NCBI GenBank assembly: GCA_900543085.1
Contig: UQQF01000008.1
Span: forward strand, 5,047-69,046
Direction of reading: 5' to 3'
Source: an uncultured Eubacteriales bacterium
Lineage (GTDB): Bacteria; Bacillota; Clostridia; Oscillospirales; Oscillospiraceae
DNA length: 64,000 bases
In this document: positions 50,901 to 61,050 of the stretch, one piece after another
Numbering within the stretch: the stretch's first letter is position 1
How the letters are laid out: every line of letters begins with the position of its first letter
Program-made: the position numbers and the translations under genes
The notes under the pieces: generated by a model
Database searches by the model: none
The model's input: only the letters and a program-made list of their open reading frames with translations
Told to the model about the DNA's origin: nothing

Positions 50901-52132
50901 TGCTCAAACAGCAGCGGCATGAGCTCGACGCCGGAGCCGAGGAAGGGGCCGTGCCCGCCGTTGGCCTCGCTGTAGCCCAGACCGGAGCCGGGCGTGAGCT
51001 CGCGGCTGTCGTAGATCATGAAGGGCACGGGCGTCGCCCCGTGCGCGCCGTTGCGCATGAACGTGCGGTGGTCGGAGAGAATGAGCACCCGGAAGTCCTC
51101 GCCGCGCGCCCTGAGCGTCTCGCACAGCGGCTTTGCCACGCGCTCGGACAGGCACTCCACGCTGTATATCTTGTGCTCGAGGTCGTGGTTGTGCGTGGCC
51201 TCGTCGGGTCCTTCCAGGTGCACGGCGGCAAAGTCATGCGTCTCGAGCAGGTCCAGCGCGGCCTGGGTCTTGGCCTCGTAGTCGGTGTCCCACTCGCCGG
51301 TGGCAGTTGGGACGGATATGGGCTCCAGCCCCACGAGCACGGCTATGCCGTGGCAGAGCGGCACGGCGGAGACCACGCCGCCCGTGGCGCCGTAGTGCTC
51401 CGTGAAGTTGGGCAGCCTGGCGCCCTTGCCCTCGGCCCAGAACCAGATGCCGTTGGCGGGCAGGCGCCCCTCGGCGCGGCGCTTTTCGTTTATCGGGTGG
51501 TGTTCAAGCAGGGCGTTGGCCTTTTCCATCAGCGCCAGCAGAGCCTTTGCGTTGGCGTTCCCGGCGGGGAGTATGCCGCCTATCTGCTCGCCCAGATGGT
51601 CGTGCGGCGGGGCGAGGACTATGCCGGCGATGTCGCCGTTTTCCTGCACCGCCAGGTGGCGGAAGCTGGAGCCGGGGCGGACGCTCATGCCTGCGGCCTC
51701 GGCCATGGGTCTGAACTCCTCGTGGCCGAACAGCCACTCAATAAGCTCGTCGCTCTCCTCGCCCTCGATGGAGCCGGCACTGTGCGACACCATCGTCTTT
51801 TTGGCGAAGGGCAGGCTCTCGTCCCCGCCGAGCGTGACCATGTTGCAGCGGTAGCAAGCGCCTCCCTCGGGCATGACGCCGCCGCTCGCGGCCAGCTCCA
51901 GCGGCGCGCGGCCGGAGAAGTACTTGGCCGGGTCGCAGCCGAAGATGCTCATGATGGCGGTGTCGCTGCCGGGGGGGAAGCCCTCGGGGATGGTCTGCAC
52001 CAGGCCGAGCGTCCCGCGCTCGCTGAGCGAGTCGAAATACGGCTTGCTGCAGACCTCCAGCGGGGTTCTGCCGCCCAGCTCCTCCAGGGGGTCGTCGGCC
52101 ATGCCGTCGCCTATGATGAGTATATATTTCAT
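50897..52132 (-). CDS. apgM: Cofactor-independent phosphoglycerate mutase (archaeal ApgM type)
   Basis: Interconverts 3- and 2-phosphoglycerate in glycolysis. The 411-residue alkaline-phosphatase-superfamily protein starts MKYILIIGDGMADDPLEELG (metal Asp), with the phospho-acceptor serine in FPPGSDTAIMSIFG and late metal ligands in VHLEGPDEATHNHDLEHK and LILSDHRTFMRNGAHG. Some homologues act in threonine synthesis as homoserine kinases (ThrH-like role), which cannot be excluded. ATG 52130-52132 follows GGAGGAA; the frame upstream to 52213 is spurious. Confidence 0.92.
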   Translation of the reverse strand: MKYILIIGDGMADDPLEELGGRTPLEVCSKPYFDSLSERGTLGLVQTIPEGFPPGSDTAIMSIFGCDPAKYFSGRAPLELAASGGVMPEGGACYRCNMVTLGGDESLPFAKKTMVSHSAGSIEGEESDELIEWLFGHEEFRPMAEAAGMSVRPGSSFRHLAVQENGDIAGIVLAPPHDHLGEQIGGILPAGNANAKALLALMEKANALLEHHPINEKRRAEGRLPANGIWFWAEGKGARLPNFTEHYGATGGVVSAVPLCHGIAVLVGLEPISVPTATGEWDTDYEAKTQAALDLLETHDFAAVHLEGPDEATHNHDLEHKIYSVECLSERVAKPLCETLRARGEDFRVLILSDHRTFMRNGAHGATPVPFMIYDSRELTPGSGLGYSEANGGHGPFLGSGVELMPLLFEQ

Positions 52133-52204
52133 GCGTGTTCCTCCGTGAATCTGTGTGAATGTGCATGTCAACGTACACATCAATATATTATTATAGCGCA
52201 TGTT

Positions 52205-52234
52205 TTGACACATTTAAAGTGTAAATGCTATAAT
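52205..52234 (+). promoter_or_regulatory. Promoter of the V-ATPase operon
   Basis: TTGACA (52205-52210), 18 bases, TATAAT (52229-52234). A minus-strand -10 for the phosphoglycerate mutase gene (TATAAT, 52195-52190) is adjacent, so the divergent promoters overlap. The leader is about 110 bases. Confidence 0.88.
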
Positions 52235-52352
52235 AATGTCCAATTTGGATGCGGCATGTTTGTGAAAGATATAACTAATTAAGTGTTGAACTTCTCAGGG
52301 CTTTGTGTTATGATGCACCTGTATCTTAAACTATACCGGGGGGTGGATTGTT

Positions 52353-52778
52353 TTGCCCAAAAGCGCAAAGAAAGCACAGCAGGCTGCGGCCGAAGCGGAG
52401 CGCGTAAGGCTCGAGCTCGAGGCTCTGCGCAAGCGCATGAGCGCGGAGACGGAGGCGGATATGACAGTGCTGCGCGTGCTCATGGACGCTGAAAGGCAGG
52501 CCCGGGGCGTGGAGCAGGCGGCCGACGACTACGGCGTCGGCGTGGAGTGGAGACTCCAGGAGGCTGTGCGGGACATAGACTCCGCCGAGCGCGCCGAGGT
52601 AAATAAGCTCATTGAAAGCGACGCCGCCGAGGCGGCCAAACGCGCGGACGGACAGATCGCCGCCGAACGCGCAGCGATAGAAGCCAGGCGCGCGGAGATA
52701 CTCGAGCGTTTCGAGGCACGCCGCGCCGAGTACGCGGACAAGGTCTTCGGCCTTGTGATCGGTGAGGAAGATGAATAA
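52353..52778 (+). CDS. V-type ATPase peripheral stalk subunit (G/H-like)
   Basis: A 141-residue, almost wholly helical protein rich in Ala, Glu and Arg (QQAAAEAERVRLELEALRKR, and AERAAIEARRAEILERFEAR), as expected for the coiled-coil peripheral stalk that pairs with subunit E. Sequence alone is weakly diagnostic; the call rests on its place at the head of the operon, as with ntpF. TTG 52353 follows GGGGGGTGG. The end overlaps the next gene by eight bases. Confidence 0.75.
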   Translation: MPKSAKKAQQAAAEAERVRLELEALRKRMSAETEADMTVLRVLMDAERQARGVEQAADDYGVGVEWRLQEAVRDIDSAERAEVNKLIESDAAEAAKRADGQIAAERAAIEARRAEILERFEARRAEYADKVFGLVIGEEDE

Positions 52779-53808
52779 CACCACCCGCCGCGCTATGGAC
52801 ATAGCCCTCGCCACCGAGGCGAGGGGCATGTACGCAGGACTACTGACGGCCGACGAGAAGCAGCGCATGGGTCAGCTCCGCTCGGTGCAGGAGCTGATAA
52901 GCCTGCTGACGCGGAGCGAGGCGTGGCACGACGCCGCGCTGATGCTCCAGTCGGGAGAGCTGACCGATCTGCGCTTTTCGGACGCTATAGGCCGCTGCGT
53001 CTGGGCGGATTTTGAAAAGCTGTACCGCTTTGCCAACGAGATGTCCAGGCAGTTTTTGAAGTTCATCACCCTGGACGTGGAGCTGCAGGCCATCATGGCC
53101 GCCCTGCGCCGGCTGATTTCCCCGCCGGCGGCGGAGGAGACTCCGGACTCGCTCCCGACGGTGCTGAGAGACATGCCCGGGCACAACCTGGAGCGGCTGC
53201 GCCGCGCGAGGACGTTTGAGGACATCTCCGCGGCCGTATCGGGCAGCATCTACGCCGGAGTGCTCACCACGCTGGAGCTGGACGAGAAGACCGGGCTTCC
53301 CAAGCTCTCGGACGCGCTTGTGGGCATGGAAGGGCGCTTCTTCGACGCGCTGAGGGAGTACATGCACACCGGCTACCACGGACCTGCCCGCGAGGAGCTG
53401 GAGAAGGCCGTGGAATTCCGCGCGGATATGCTGAACATCTCGTATATCATGCGCCTGCGCCGCTTCAACACCCCGGGAGAGCGCGCCGACAAGCTGCTGC
53501 TGCCGCTGCGCGGCTCCGTCACCGCCGCGACCGTGCGCCGCGCGCTGGAGGCCGGGAGCGACGCCGAGGCCTTCGAGGTGCTGCGCGCCAACCGCTCCGG
53601 CAAGTGGCTGCCGGAGGAGCCGGCGGCCACGCCTGAGGCCGCGATACGCAAGGCGCAGGAGGCGTACTTCAAAAAGGTGCTGCACGGACAGCTCAACCTC
53701 GCCGTGGTCTACGCCTTCCTCACGCTCAAGGAGTACGAGGGAGAGATGCTCCGCCGCGTCTTCGTCGCGCTCCGCTACGGCCTCGACCCGGCGGAGTTCA
53801 TGGATTGA
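52771..53808 (+). CDS. ntpC: V-type ATPase subunit C (AC39/d type)
   Basis: Couples the central rotor axle to the membrane ring. The 345-residue helical protein contains the family segments MYAGLLTADEKQRM, FLKFITLDVELQAIMAALRRL and VAVVYAFLTLKE-like sequence near the end, with three internal three-helix repeats expected. ATG 52771 overlaps the previous stop; GTG 52762 is an alternative. In Enterococcus the gene sits after ntpE, here it precedes ntpI. Confidence 0.85.
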   Translation: MNNTTRRAMDIALATEARGMYAGLLTADEKQRMGQLRSVQELISLLTRSEAWHDAALMLQSGELTDLRFSDAIGRCVWADFEKLYRFANEMSRQFLKFITLDVELQAIMAALRRLISPPAAEETPDSLPTVLRDMPGHNLERLRRARTFEDISAAVSGSIYAGVLTTLELDEKTGLPKLSDALVGMEGRFFDALREYMHTGYHGPAREELEKAVEFRADMLNISYIMRLRRFNTPGERADKLLLPLRGSVTAATVRRALEAGSDAEAFEVLRANRSGKWLPEEPAATPEAAIRKAQEAYFKKVLHGQLNLAVVYAFLTLKEYEGEMLRRVFVALRYGLDPAEFMD

Positions 53809-53858
53809 CTGCCGCAATTCATATAAACACCTGAGCCTTTAATAAGGGGGGCAGATAC

Positions 53859-55784
53859 TTGGCAACTGAAAAATTGACAAGGGCCGTCATATCAGGCCCG
53901 CTGACAGCAATGGACGACGCCATACGGGCGCTTATGCTCGACCGGGAGTTCCAGCCGCTTCAGGCCAGCACCACGCTGGGCGGCCGGGGCGAGCTGCAGA
54001 TGCCGGATACCGACGACGTCTACCGCCCTGTGCTCGACAGCGCGGTCGCGCTGCTGGGCAAGCTCGGCGTAAAGCCGGCGTTCCGGGAGTTTTCCGGGGC
54101 GGGCTACACGCTTGAAAACTGTCAGAAAGCGATAGCCGATTACACCGGAGAGGTGGCGCGCCTGGCCACAAAGCGCAACAGCGCGCTCAGCCTGGCGCAC
54201 GACGACGAGGAGCTCATAGGCCGGCTGGAGCCGTTCTCCCTGCTGGAAGTGGATCTCGAGGAGCTGCTCGACATGAAAAGCATGAGGCTGCACTTCGGCA
54301 GCACCGAGATGGAGTACTGGCCGGAGCTCCGGCGCGAGGCCGAGGAGGAGAACGGGGCGTTCCTGTTCCGCAGCGGCTTTACAAAGGAGAAGGTCTACTG
54401 CATACTGCTGACCCTCCCCGGCGAGAGCGTGCTCGCGGAGGAGCGGCTCTGCTCTGCGGGTCTGGTGCTGGAGGACTTCCCCAACGCCGCGGGTCTGACC
54501 GGCGTGCCCAGCAAGCGCATCGCCGAGCTCAGGAACGAGGCCGCGGAGGCTCGCCGCCAGGGCGAGGAGCTCACAAGGCAGCTCCAGGCGCTGGCCGAAA
54601 AGCTCTCCGGCGACGCGCTCGCGCGCTACTCCTGGCTCAAGTACATGAGCGAGGGCGTGGCGCTCCGCCGCATGGCCGGCACGGACGGCAACGTGTTCTA
54701 CCTCTGCGGCTGGCTGCCGGAGAACGGGCGCGACAGCTTCAAGGCCGCCTGCGACAGCCTGGGCTGCATATGCAGGTTCGAGAAGCCCGGCGTGATGGAC
54801 GCCGGAAAAGTACCGGTAAAGTTCAAAAAGGGGAGGCTTGCTCAGGTCTTTGCCCCTTTCGTGGAGATGTACGGCGTTCCGGCCTACGGTGAGGCCGACC
54901 CGAGATTGTTTCTCGCGCTTACGTACTGTCTGCTCTTTGGCCTGATGTTCGGTGACGTCGGCCAGGGCGTGGTACTGATTCTCGTGGGGCTGTACATGTA
55001 TAAAAAGCGCGGCATGTGGCTGGGAGGGATACTCTCCTGTGTCGGCGTGACGGCTACTATATTTGGCTTCGTCTACGGCAGCGTGTTCGGCAACGAGCAC
55101 CTTCTCCCCGGCTTCAAGGTACTGGAGGGGAACGGCGTCGTGACCATCCTGCTTGTCACTGCGGGCGTGGGAGTCGTGCTCATATTGCTCACGGGCGTGC
55201 TGAACATAATGGCGGGCTTCCGCCAGAGGGACTACCGCAAGGCGCTGTTCTCCGCCAACGGTGTCACGGGCGTGCTGTTCCTGGCTCTGCTGGTCGGCGG
55301 GGCGGGGCTCACGCTGGGGCTGGGCATCCCCGTGCTCTCCAGCACGGCCTACTGGATAGTCCTCGCGGCGCTGCTGCTGAGCATCTGGTTCGGAGAGCTC
55401 ATCGTGCACCTGCTGCACCTCGAGCACGGTCACCACGAGCACAAGAGCGTGGGCATGATGATACTCGAGGGCTTCTTCGAGCTGTTTGAGAGCTTCCTCT
55501 CGTGGCTCTCCAACTGCCTCTCCTTCCTGCGTGTCGGCACCTACGCCGTCTGCCACGCGATAATGATGATGATAGTCTACAACCTCTCGGCTCAGTCCGA
55601 CGGAGGCTACAGCATCTTCGGCCTGGTAATAGGCAACGTGATCGTCATGTTCATCGAGGCCGCGCTGGTCTGCATCCAGTCGCTCAGGCTGGAGTTCTAC
55701 GAGCTGTTCAGCCGCTTCTACACCGGCCGCGGCATCCCGTTCGAGCCCGTGTCCGTGGACTACGGCGCGGGACACGCCGCCTGA
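53859..55784 (+). CDS. ntpI: V-type ATPase subunit I (a-type)
   Basis: Provides the two half-channels for ions and anchors the stalks. The 641-residue protein has an N-terminal soluble coiled-coil region (to about 340) and a membrane domain with LTYCLLFGLMFGDVGQGVVL, GELIVHLLHLEHGHHEHKS and the C-terminal helices including SNCLSFLRVGTYAVCHAIMM with the essential Arg, and FIEAALVCIQSLRLEFYELF. TTG 53859 follows AAGGGGGG. Start of the membrane part of the operon. Confidence 0.94.
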   Translation: MATEKLTRAVISGPLTAMDDAIRALMLDREFQPLQASTTLGGRGELQMPDTDDVYRPVLDSAVALLGKLGVKPAFREFSGAGYTLENCQKAIADYTGEVARLATKRNSALSLAHDDEELIGRLEPFSLLEVDLEELLDMKSMRLHFGSTEMEYWPELRREAEEENGAFLFRSGFTKEKVYCILLTLPGESVLAEERLCSAGLVLEDFPNAAGLTGVPSKRIAELRNEAAEARRQGEELTRQLQALAEKLSGDALARYSWLKYMSEGVALRRMAGTDGNVFYLCGWLPENGRDSFKAACDSLGCICRFEKPGVMDAGKVPVKFKKGRLAQVFAPFVEMYGVPAYGEADPRLFLALTYCLLFGLMFGDVGQGVVLILVGLYMYKKRGMWLGGILSCVGVTATIFGFVYGSVFGNEHLLPGFKVLEGNGVVTILLVTAGVGVVLILLTGVLNIMAGFRQRDYRKALFSANGVTGVLFLALLVGGAGLTLGLGIPVLSSTAYWIVLAALLLSIWFGELIVHLLHLEHGHHEHKSVGMMILEGFFELFESFLSWLSNCLSFLRVGTYAVCHAIMMMIVYNLSAQSDGGYSIFGLVIGNVIVMFIEAALVCIQSLRLEFYELFSRFYTGRGIPFEPVSVDYGAGHAA

Positions 55785-55841
55785 AAACCCCGACAGCGTC
55801 ATTATAAAATAAAAATATCCAATAACGTGGAGGTATTCAAA

Positions 55842-56279
55842 ATGCTTATCATTGTTGCTGCTCTCGCCGCCCTCGCGGTCATAATCGTGCCCCTCGTACT
55901 CATCAACCGCCGCGCCAAGGCGGGCAAGAGCGTCAAGAAGCCGCTCTACGCCAACCTGGCCATGTTCTTCGTGATGTTTGCCGTGTGCGGCTGCGTGTTC
56001 CTGGGACAGGGCGTCGCCGCCGCCAACGAGGCCGCCGAGGTCGCTGCCGCCGGCGGCGGAACCGACTGGACCCAGGCCTTCGCCTATCTGGGCGCCGCCC
56101 TCGCCGTCGGCATCTCCGGCATAGCCTCCGGCATCGCCGTCTCCAACAGCGCCTGCGCCGCCATCGGCGCCCTGACCGAGAACGAGAGCACCTTCGGTAA
56201 GAGCATAGTCTTCGTCGGCCTGGCCGAGGGTATCGCCATCTACGGCCTGCTCGTCGCCATCATCATCCTCCTGTTCTGA
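55842..56279 (+). CDS. ntpK: V-type ATPase subunit K (membrane rotor ring)
   Basis: Forms the ion-carrying ring. The 145-residue protein has four hydrophobic segments. Only the last two look like a c-subunit hairpin: FAYLGAALAVGISGIASGIA and VFVGLAEGIAIYGLLVAIII, the latter with the ion-binding Glu. The first two (residues 1-22 and 38-58) lack a carboxylate. ATG 55842 follows GTGGAGGT. The TGATG overlap with the next gene couples translation. Whether it carries Na+ or H+ cannot be settled here. Confidence 0.93.
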   Translation: MLIIVAALAALAVIIVPLVLINRRAKAGKSVKKPLYANLAMFFVMFAVCGCVFLGQGVAAANEAAEVAAAGGGTDWTQAFAYLGAALAVGISGIASGIAVSNSACAAIGALTENESTFGKSIVFVGLAEGIAIYGLLVAIIILLF

Positions 56280-56587
56280 TGCGCTGCTTCTGCATTTCCG
56301 ACGACCCAGACGTCCTCACCGGGATGCGCCTGGCCGGCATAGACGGCGTGGCGGCCTCCACAAAGCGGGAGGTGGACATGGCCATATCCAGAGCCTGCGC
56401 AGACAGCGGCGTGGCCGTCCTGATAGTCACCGAGGGCTGCTATGAGCTCAGCCGCGAGCGTTTGGATGAGCTGAAGCTCTCCGCGGCCAGACCCCTGGTG
56501 AACGTCGTGTCGGACAGCCGCACGGCGTCAAGCGGGTCGGACTCCATTATGCGCCTCATCAACGAGGCCATAGGCATCAAGTTTTAG
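56279..56587 (+). CDS. ntpG: V-type ATPase subunit F
   Basis: A small rotor-axle subunit, 102 residues: CFCISDDPDVLTGMRLAGID with a Rossmann-like start, AVLIVTEGCYELSRERLDEL and PLVNVVSDS. The ATG overlaps the subunit K stop; the stop is 11 bases before subunit E. Called ntpG in Enterococcus nomenclature (subunit F elsewhere). Confidence 0.9.
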   Translation: MRCFCISDDPDVLTGMRLAGIDGVAASTKREVDMAISRACADSGVAVLIVTEGCYELSRERLDELKLSAARPLVNVVSDSRTASSGSDSIMRLINEAIGIKF

Positions 56588-56598
56588 GAGGCGGGCAA

Positions 56599-57219
56599 AT
56601 GGAAGAAGTGAAGAAAAAGGGCAAGCTCCAGGCCTTTACCCGCGCGATACTCGACGCGGCCAACGAGCACGCTGACGCCGTGCACGCCGAGGCCGACGAG
56701 CAGGAGAAGACGTATATAGAGAATTACCGCGCGGAGACCCATGCGCGCAGCGAGCAGCGCCGCGCCATAGCTCAGGCGGAGATAAAAGCGCGCGAGGACA
56801 AGCGCGTGATGACGGAGACGCTCGCCGCGAGGCGCTCGCTCCTGGCTCTGCGCGAGGAGTGCGCGGGGATGGTAATAGCGGACGTCCGCGCGCGGCTGGC
56901 CGCATACCCCGGCGAGCCGGGCTACGCCGGCACGCTTGACAACCTGCTGCGCCGCGGCCTGAATGCGGTGCCTGACGCCAGGAGCGCACGAGTGCTGCTC
57001 AGAGGCGCGGACATGGCTCACGCGGAGCACCTGCGCGCCGCCGCCCCGGGCGTGGAGCTCAGCTTCGCCGAGGGCAAGTTCCTCCTCGGCGGGATGATGA
57101 TAGAGTTCCCGGTGCAGCACCGCCGCGCCGACCTCACCTTTGACACGGCGCTGGAGGATTTGTCCGGCCGGTTCACCGAGATAACCGGCTTTGGCATGGA
57201 GGGTGCAGATGGAAAATAA
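56599..57219 (+). CDS. ntpE: V-type ATPase subunit E
   Basis: A 206-residue peripheral stalk subunit: N-terminal long helix rich in Glu, Ala and Arg (residues 10-85) that should pair with the G/H-like subunit, and a C-terminal globular part with FAEGKFLLGGMMIEF and ALEDLSGRF. ATG 56599 follows TAGGAGG. Its last 11 bases overlap subunit A. Confidence 0.88.
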   Translation: MEEVKKKGKLQAFTRAILDAANEHADAVHAEADEQEKTYIENYRAETHARSEQRRAIAQAEIKAREDKRVMTETLAARRSLLALREECAGMVIADVRARLAAYPGEPGYAGTLDNLLRRGLNAVPDARSARVLLRGADMAHAEHLRAAAPGVELSFAEGKFLLGGMMIEFPVQHRRADLTFDTALEDLSGRFTEITGFGMEGADGK

Positions 57220-58975
57220 GACGCCTTATTACATTTACGGTATAAACGGACCGGTCATACACGTGCGCGGCGGGCGCAGCCTGCCCCGCATGAGCCTTGT
57301 GTACGTGGGCGAGCAGCGTCTGTTCGGCGAGGTCGTGTCCTCCGCCGGCGACGAGAGCGTCGTGCAGATATACGAGGACTCCGGCGGGCTGAGCGCCGGC
57401 GAGCCGGTGTACCCCACGATGGAGCCGATGAGCATACGCCTCGGCCCCGGCCTCGTGGGCGGCATCTTTGACGGCATAGGCCGCCCGCTGGTGCAGATCC
57501 AGTCCATCGCCGGCGACTTTATCTCCAAGGGCATCAACATCGGTGCCCTGGACGAGAACAAGAAGTGGCCGGTGAAGATGCTCATACGCGAGGGCGACGA
57601 GGTGAAGGGCGGCCAGCCCTTTGCCGTCACGCAGGAGAGCGGCATGATAGAGCACCGCTCCATGGTACCGCCCGCGCTCTCCGGCAAGGTCAGCGGCGTG
57701 GTGGAAGACGGCAGCTACACCGTCACCGAGCCCCTGGCCTACGTGGAGAACGCCCTCGGCGAAAAGACCGCGCTTACGCTCAGCCAGCTCTGGCCCGTGC
57801 GCACGCCCAGGCCGTTCACCGAGAGGCTGCCCGTCGACCGTCCCCTGGTCACGGGTCAGCGCGTCATAGACACGCTCTTTCCCGTGGGCAAGGGCGGCTG
57901 CGCGGCCATACCCGGCCCCTTCGGCGCGGGCAAGACCGTCGTGCAGCACCAGCTGGCCAAGTGGTCGGACGCGGACATGATAGTCTACCTCGGCTGCGGC
58001 GAGCGCGGCAACGAAATGACCCAGGTGCTCGACGAGTTCCGCGAGCTGCGCGACCCGCGCTCCGGCCGTCCGCTGATGGAGCGCACGATACTTATAGCCA
58101 ACACGTCCAACATGCCTGTCGCCGCCCGCGAGGCGAGCATATACACGGGCATGACCATAGCCGAGTACTACCGCGACATGGGCTACCACGTCGCGCTGAT
58201 GGCCGACTCCACCTCCCGCTGGGCCGAGGCTCTGCGCGAGATCTCGGGACGCCTGGAGGAGATGCCCGCCGAGGAGAGCTTCCCGGCCTATCTGCCCAGC
58301 CGCCTGGCCGGCTTCTACGAGCGCGCGGGCTATGTCGACACGCTCTCCGGCGGCGAAGGCTCCGTCACCGTCATAGGCGCAGTGTCGCCCCAGGGCGGCG
58401 ACTTCTCCGAGCCGGTCACGCAGAACACCCAGCGCTTCGTCAGGTGCTTCTGGGCGCTCGACCGCTCGCTGGCATACGCGCGCCACTTCCCCAGCATAAA
58501 CTGGACGACGAGCTACAGCGAGTACTACAACGACCTCATACCCTGGTACAAAAAGAACTTCGGCGAGGACTTCACCGACCTGCGCGAGCGCATAATCGCG
58601 CTGCTCAACGAGGAGAGCTCGCTGATGGAGATAGTCAAGCTCATCGGCTCCGACATACTGCCGGACGACCAGAAGCTGGTCATAGAGACGGCCAAGGTCG
58701 TGCGCGAGGGCTTTTTGCAGCAGAACGCCTTCCACGAGCACGACACCTACATGGTGCCCGCCAACCAGATGGCCATGCTGCGCATAATCCTGCGCCTCTA
58801 CGACGGCGCCAGGGCGCTGGTAGGAAACGGGATACCGCTGCGCCAGCTCATTGAGACGGGCATCTTCGCCACGCTCGAGCGCATGAAGTTCGGCCTCGGC
58901 GAGGGCACGAAGCCCGAGGAGTTCGAGCAGCAGGTGGACGACGCCCTGGAGCAGGTGCGCCGCGCCAACGCTTAA
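57209..58975 (+). CDS. ntpA: V-type ATPase catalytic subunit A
   Basis: Hydrolyses or makes ATP in the A3B3 head. The 588-residue protein has the P-loop [17 protein letters not shown], the family-specific non-homologous insert (about 120-200), the Walker B strand in [20 protein letters not shown] with [15 protein letters not shown], and a C-terminal helical domain. ATG 57209 after GGAGGG is chosen over a longer frame from 57191. Length is normal. 13 bases before subunit B. Confidence 0.97.
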   Translation: MENKTPYYIYGINGPVIHVRGGRSLPRMSLVYVGEQRLFGEVVSSAGDESVVQIYEDSGGLSAGEPVYPTMEPMSIRLGPGLVGGIFDGIGRPLVQIQSIAGDFISKGINIGALDENKKWPVKMLIREGDEVKGGQPFAVTQESGMIEHRSMVPPALSGKVSGVVEDGSYTVTEPLAYVENALGEKTALTLSQLWPVRTPRPFTERLPVDRPLVTGQRVIDTLFPVGKGGCAAIPGPFGAGKTVVQHQLAKWSDADMIVYLGCGERGNEMTQVLDEFRELRDPRSGRPLMERTILIANTSNMPVAAREASIYTGMTIAEYYRDMGYHVALMADSTSRWAEALREISGRLEEMPAEESFPAYLPSRLAGFYERAGYVDTLSGGEGSVTVIGAVSPQGGDFSEPVTQNTQRFVRCFWALDRSLAYARHFPSINWTTSYSEYYNDLIPWYKKNFGEDFTDLRERIIALLNEESSLMEIVKLIGSDILPDDQKLVIETAKVVREGFLQQNAFHEHDTYMVPANQMAMLRIILRLYDGARALVGNGIPLRQLIETGIFATLERMKFGLGEGTKPEEFEQQVDDALEQVRRANA

Positions 58976-58988
58976 AGGAGGTGAGCGC

Positions 58989-60377
58989 ATGCGCATAGAA
59001 TATACCGGTCTGGCTGAGATAAACGGCTCGCTCATCGCCCTCGACGACGTGAGCGGCGTGGCCTACGACGAGCTGGCCGAGATCACGCTGCGCGACGGCA
59101 GCCGCCGCCACGGCCGCGTGATACTCATAGACGGCAAGAGAGTGGTGCTCGAGGTGTTCGAGGGCACCTCCGGCATAGACCTGAAGGACACGGGCACCCG
59201 CTTCCTGGGCAAGCCCATGACCGTGCCCCTGTCCGAGGAGCTGCTCGGCCGCGTGTTTGACGGCACGGGCAGACCCATAGACGGCCTGGGCGAGATCTAC
59301 GCCGCCGAGCGCCGGGACATCAACGGGCCGGCCATCAACCCCGTCAGCCGCGAATACCCGCAGAGCTGCATCCTCACCGGCATCAGCTCCATCGACGCCA
59401 CGTGCTCGCTGATACGCGGGCAGAAGCTGCCCATATTCTCCGGCGCCGGCCTTGCCCACAACGAGCTGGCCGCGCAGATAGTGCGCCAGGCGCACGTCAT
59501 AGGCACGGGGGACGACGCCAAGTTCGTCATCGTCTTCTGCGCCATGGGCATAAAGAACGACACCGCCGACTTCTTCCGCCGCGACTTCTCGGAGTCCGGC
59601 GCGCTCGGCCGCACGGTCATGTTCCTGAACATGGCCTCCGACCCCATCATAGAGCGTATCCTCGCGCCGCGCTGCGCCCTGACGGCGGCGGAGTACCTGG
59701 CCTTCGACCTCGGCTATCACGTCCTGGTCGTCATGACCGACATGACCTTCTACTGCGAGGCTCTGCGTGAGTTCTCCAGCTCCAAGGGCGAGATACCCTC
59801 GCGAAAGGGCTATCCGAGCTACATGTACTCCGACCTGGCCAGCATCTACGAGCGCGCGGGACTCATCCACGGCAAGCCCGGCTCCGTGACGCTGATGCCC
59901 ATACTCACCATGCCCGGCGACGACATCTCGCACCCGATACCCGACCTGACGGGCTACATCACCGAGGGGCAGATAGTCCTCTCGCGCGACCTGGCGCAGA
60001 AGGGCATATACCCGCCCGTCGGCATCCTGCCCAGCCTCAGCCGACTCATGAAGGACGGCACGGGCAAGGGCTTCACGCGCGACGACCACCCCGACCTCTC
60101 CAACCAGCTCTTTGCCTCGTACAGCGAGGTGTCCAGCGCGCGCAGCCTGGCCACCGTCATAGGCGAAGACGAGCTGTCTGCCCGCGACAAGCTGTACCTG
60201 CAGTTCGGCAACGAGCTGGAGCACGACTTTATAAACCAGGGCATGTACGAGCCGCGCAGCCTGGACGAGACGCTGAACATGGGCTGGAAGCTGCTGAGCA
60301 TACTGCCCAGGAGCGAGCTGTCGCGCGTCTCCGACAAGGTGCTGGATCAGCACTACACGGCACGGCTAACTAATTAG
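58989..60377 (+). CDS. ntpB: V-type ATPase regulatory subunit B
   Basis: Non-catalytic partner of subunit A. The 462-residue protein lacks a true P-loop and shows [21 protein letters not shown] in its place, together with [28 protein letters not shown] and [20 protein letters not shown] 58989 follows AAAGGAGG. Standard length and start. Confidence 0.97.
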   Translation: MRIEYTGLAEINGSLIALDDVSGVAYDELAEITLRDGSRRHGRVILIDGKRVVLEVFEGTSGIDLKDTGTRFLGKPMTVPLSEELLGRVFDGTGRPIDGLGEIYAAERRDINGPAINPVSREYPQSCILTGISSIDATCSLIRGQKLPIFSGAGLAHNELAAQIVRQAHVIGTGDDAKFVIVFCAMGIKNDTADFFRRDFSESGALGRTVMFLNMASDPIIERILAPRCALTAAEYLAFDLGYHVLVVMTDMTFYCEALREFSSSKGEIPSRKGYPSYMYSDLASIYERAGLIHGKPGSVTLMPILTMPGDDISHPIPDLTGYITEGQIVLSRDLAQKGIYPPVGILPSLSRLMKDGTGKGFTRDDHPDLSNQLFASYSEVSSARSLATVIGEDELSARDKLYLQFGNELEHDFINQGMYEPRSLDETLNMGWKLLSILPRSELSRVSDKVLDQHYTARLTN

Positions 60378-60405
60378 GCGCATTGCGCCGGAGGGAGGCG
60401 ATACC

Positions 60406-61050
60406 TTGCCGCAGACAGCGCCCACAAAAAGCAACCTCAACGCAGCCAAGCGCTCCCGCACTCTGGCCTCGACGGGCTATGAGCTGATGGACCGCAAGCG
60501 CAACATACTCATACGCGAGCTCATGGCGCTGATAGACGACGCCAGGGAGCTGCAAGACCGCATAGACGCCACCTTCTCCGAGGCCTACGCCTCGATGCGC
60601 ATGGCCGAGATATCCATGGGCGGCAGCGCCCGCCTGGCCGCGGACAGCGTGCCCATAGACGACGGCTTTTCCCTGCGCTCCAAGAGCGTGATGGGCGTCG
60701 AGCTGCCGTACGTCGCGGACAAGTGCAGCGAGCCGGACGGGCCGCCCTACGGCCTGGCCTTCACCAGCTCCGACCTGGACGACGCCTACTTCAAATTCCG
60801 GGAGGTCAAGGCGCTCATATGCGAGCTTGCCCAGACGGAAAACAGCATTTACCGGCTTGCCTACGCGATAAAAAAGGCGCAAAAGCGCGCCAACGCCCTC
60901 AAAAACATAGTCATCCCCGGCCTGGAGGACGAGATCTTCCGCATCTCCGACGCGCTTGAGGAGAAGGAGCGCGAGGAGTTCGTGCGCCTGAAGGTCGTCA
61001 AGAGCCGGAACGAGAGACTGAAGGGAGAACAAAATGCGCAGACTGAATAA
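60406..61050 (+). CDS. ntpD: V-type ATPase subunit D
   Basis: Central rotor shaft. The 214-residue protein is helical at both ends: PTKSNLNAAKRSRTLASTGY and LMDRKRNILIRELMALID at the start, and YRLAYAIKKAQKRANALKN, IPGLEDEIFRISDALEEKER near the end, the normal antiparallel coiled-coil. TTG 60406 follows GGAGGGAGG. The 3' end overlaps the lipoprotein gene by 17 bases. Confidence 0.93.
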   Translation: MPQTAPTKSNLNAAKRSRTLASTGYELMDRKRNILIRELMALIDDARELQDRIDATFSEAYASMRMAEISMGGSARLAADSVPIDDGFSLRSKSVMGVELPYVADKCSEPDGPPYGLAFTSSDLDDAYFKFREVKALICELAQTENSIYRLAYAIKKAQKRANALKNIVIPGLEDEIFRISDALEEKEREEFVRLKVVKSRNERLKGEQNAQTE

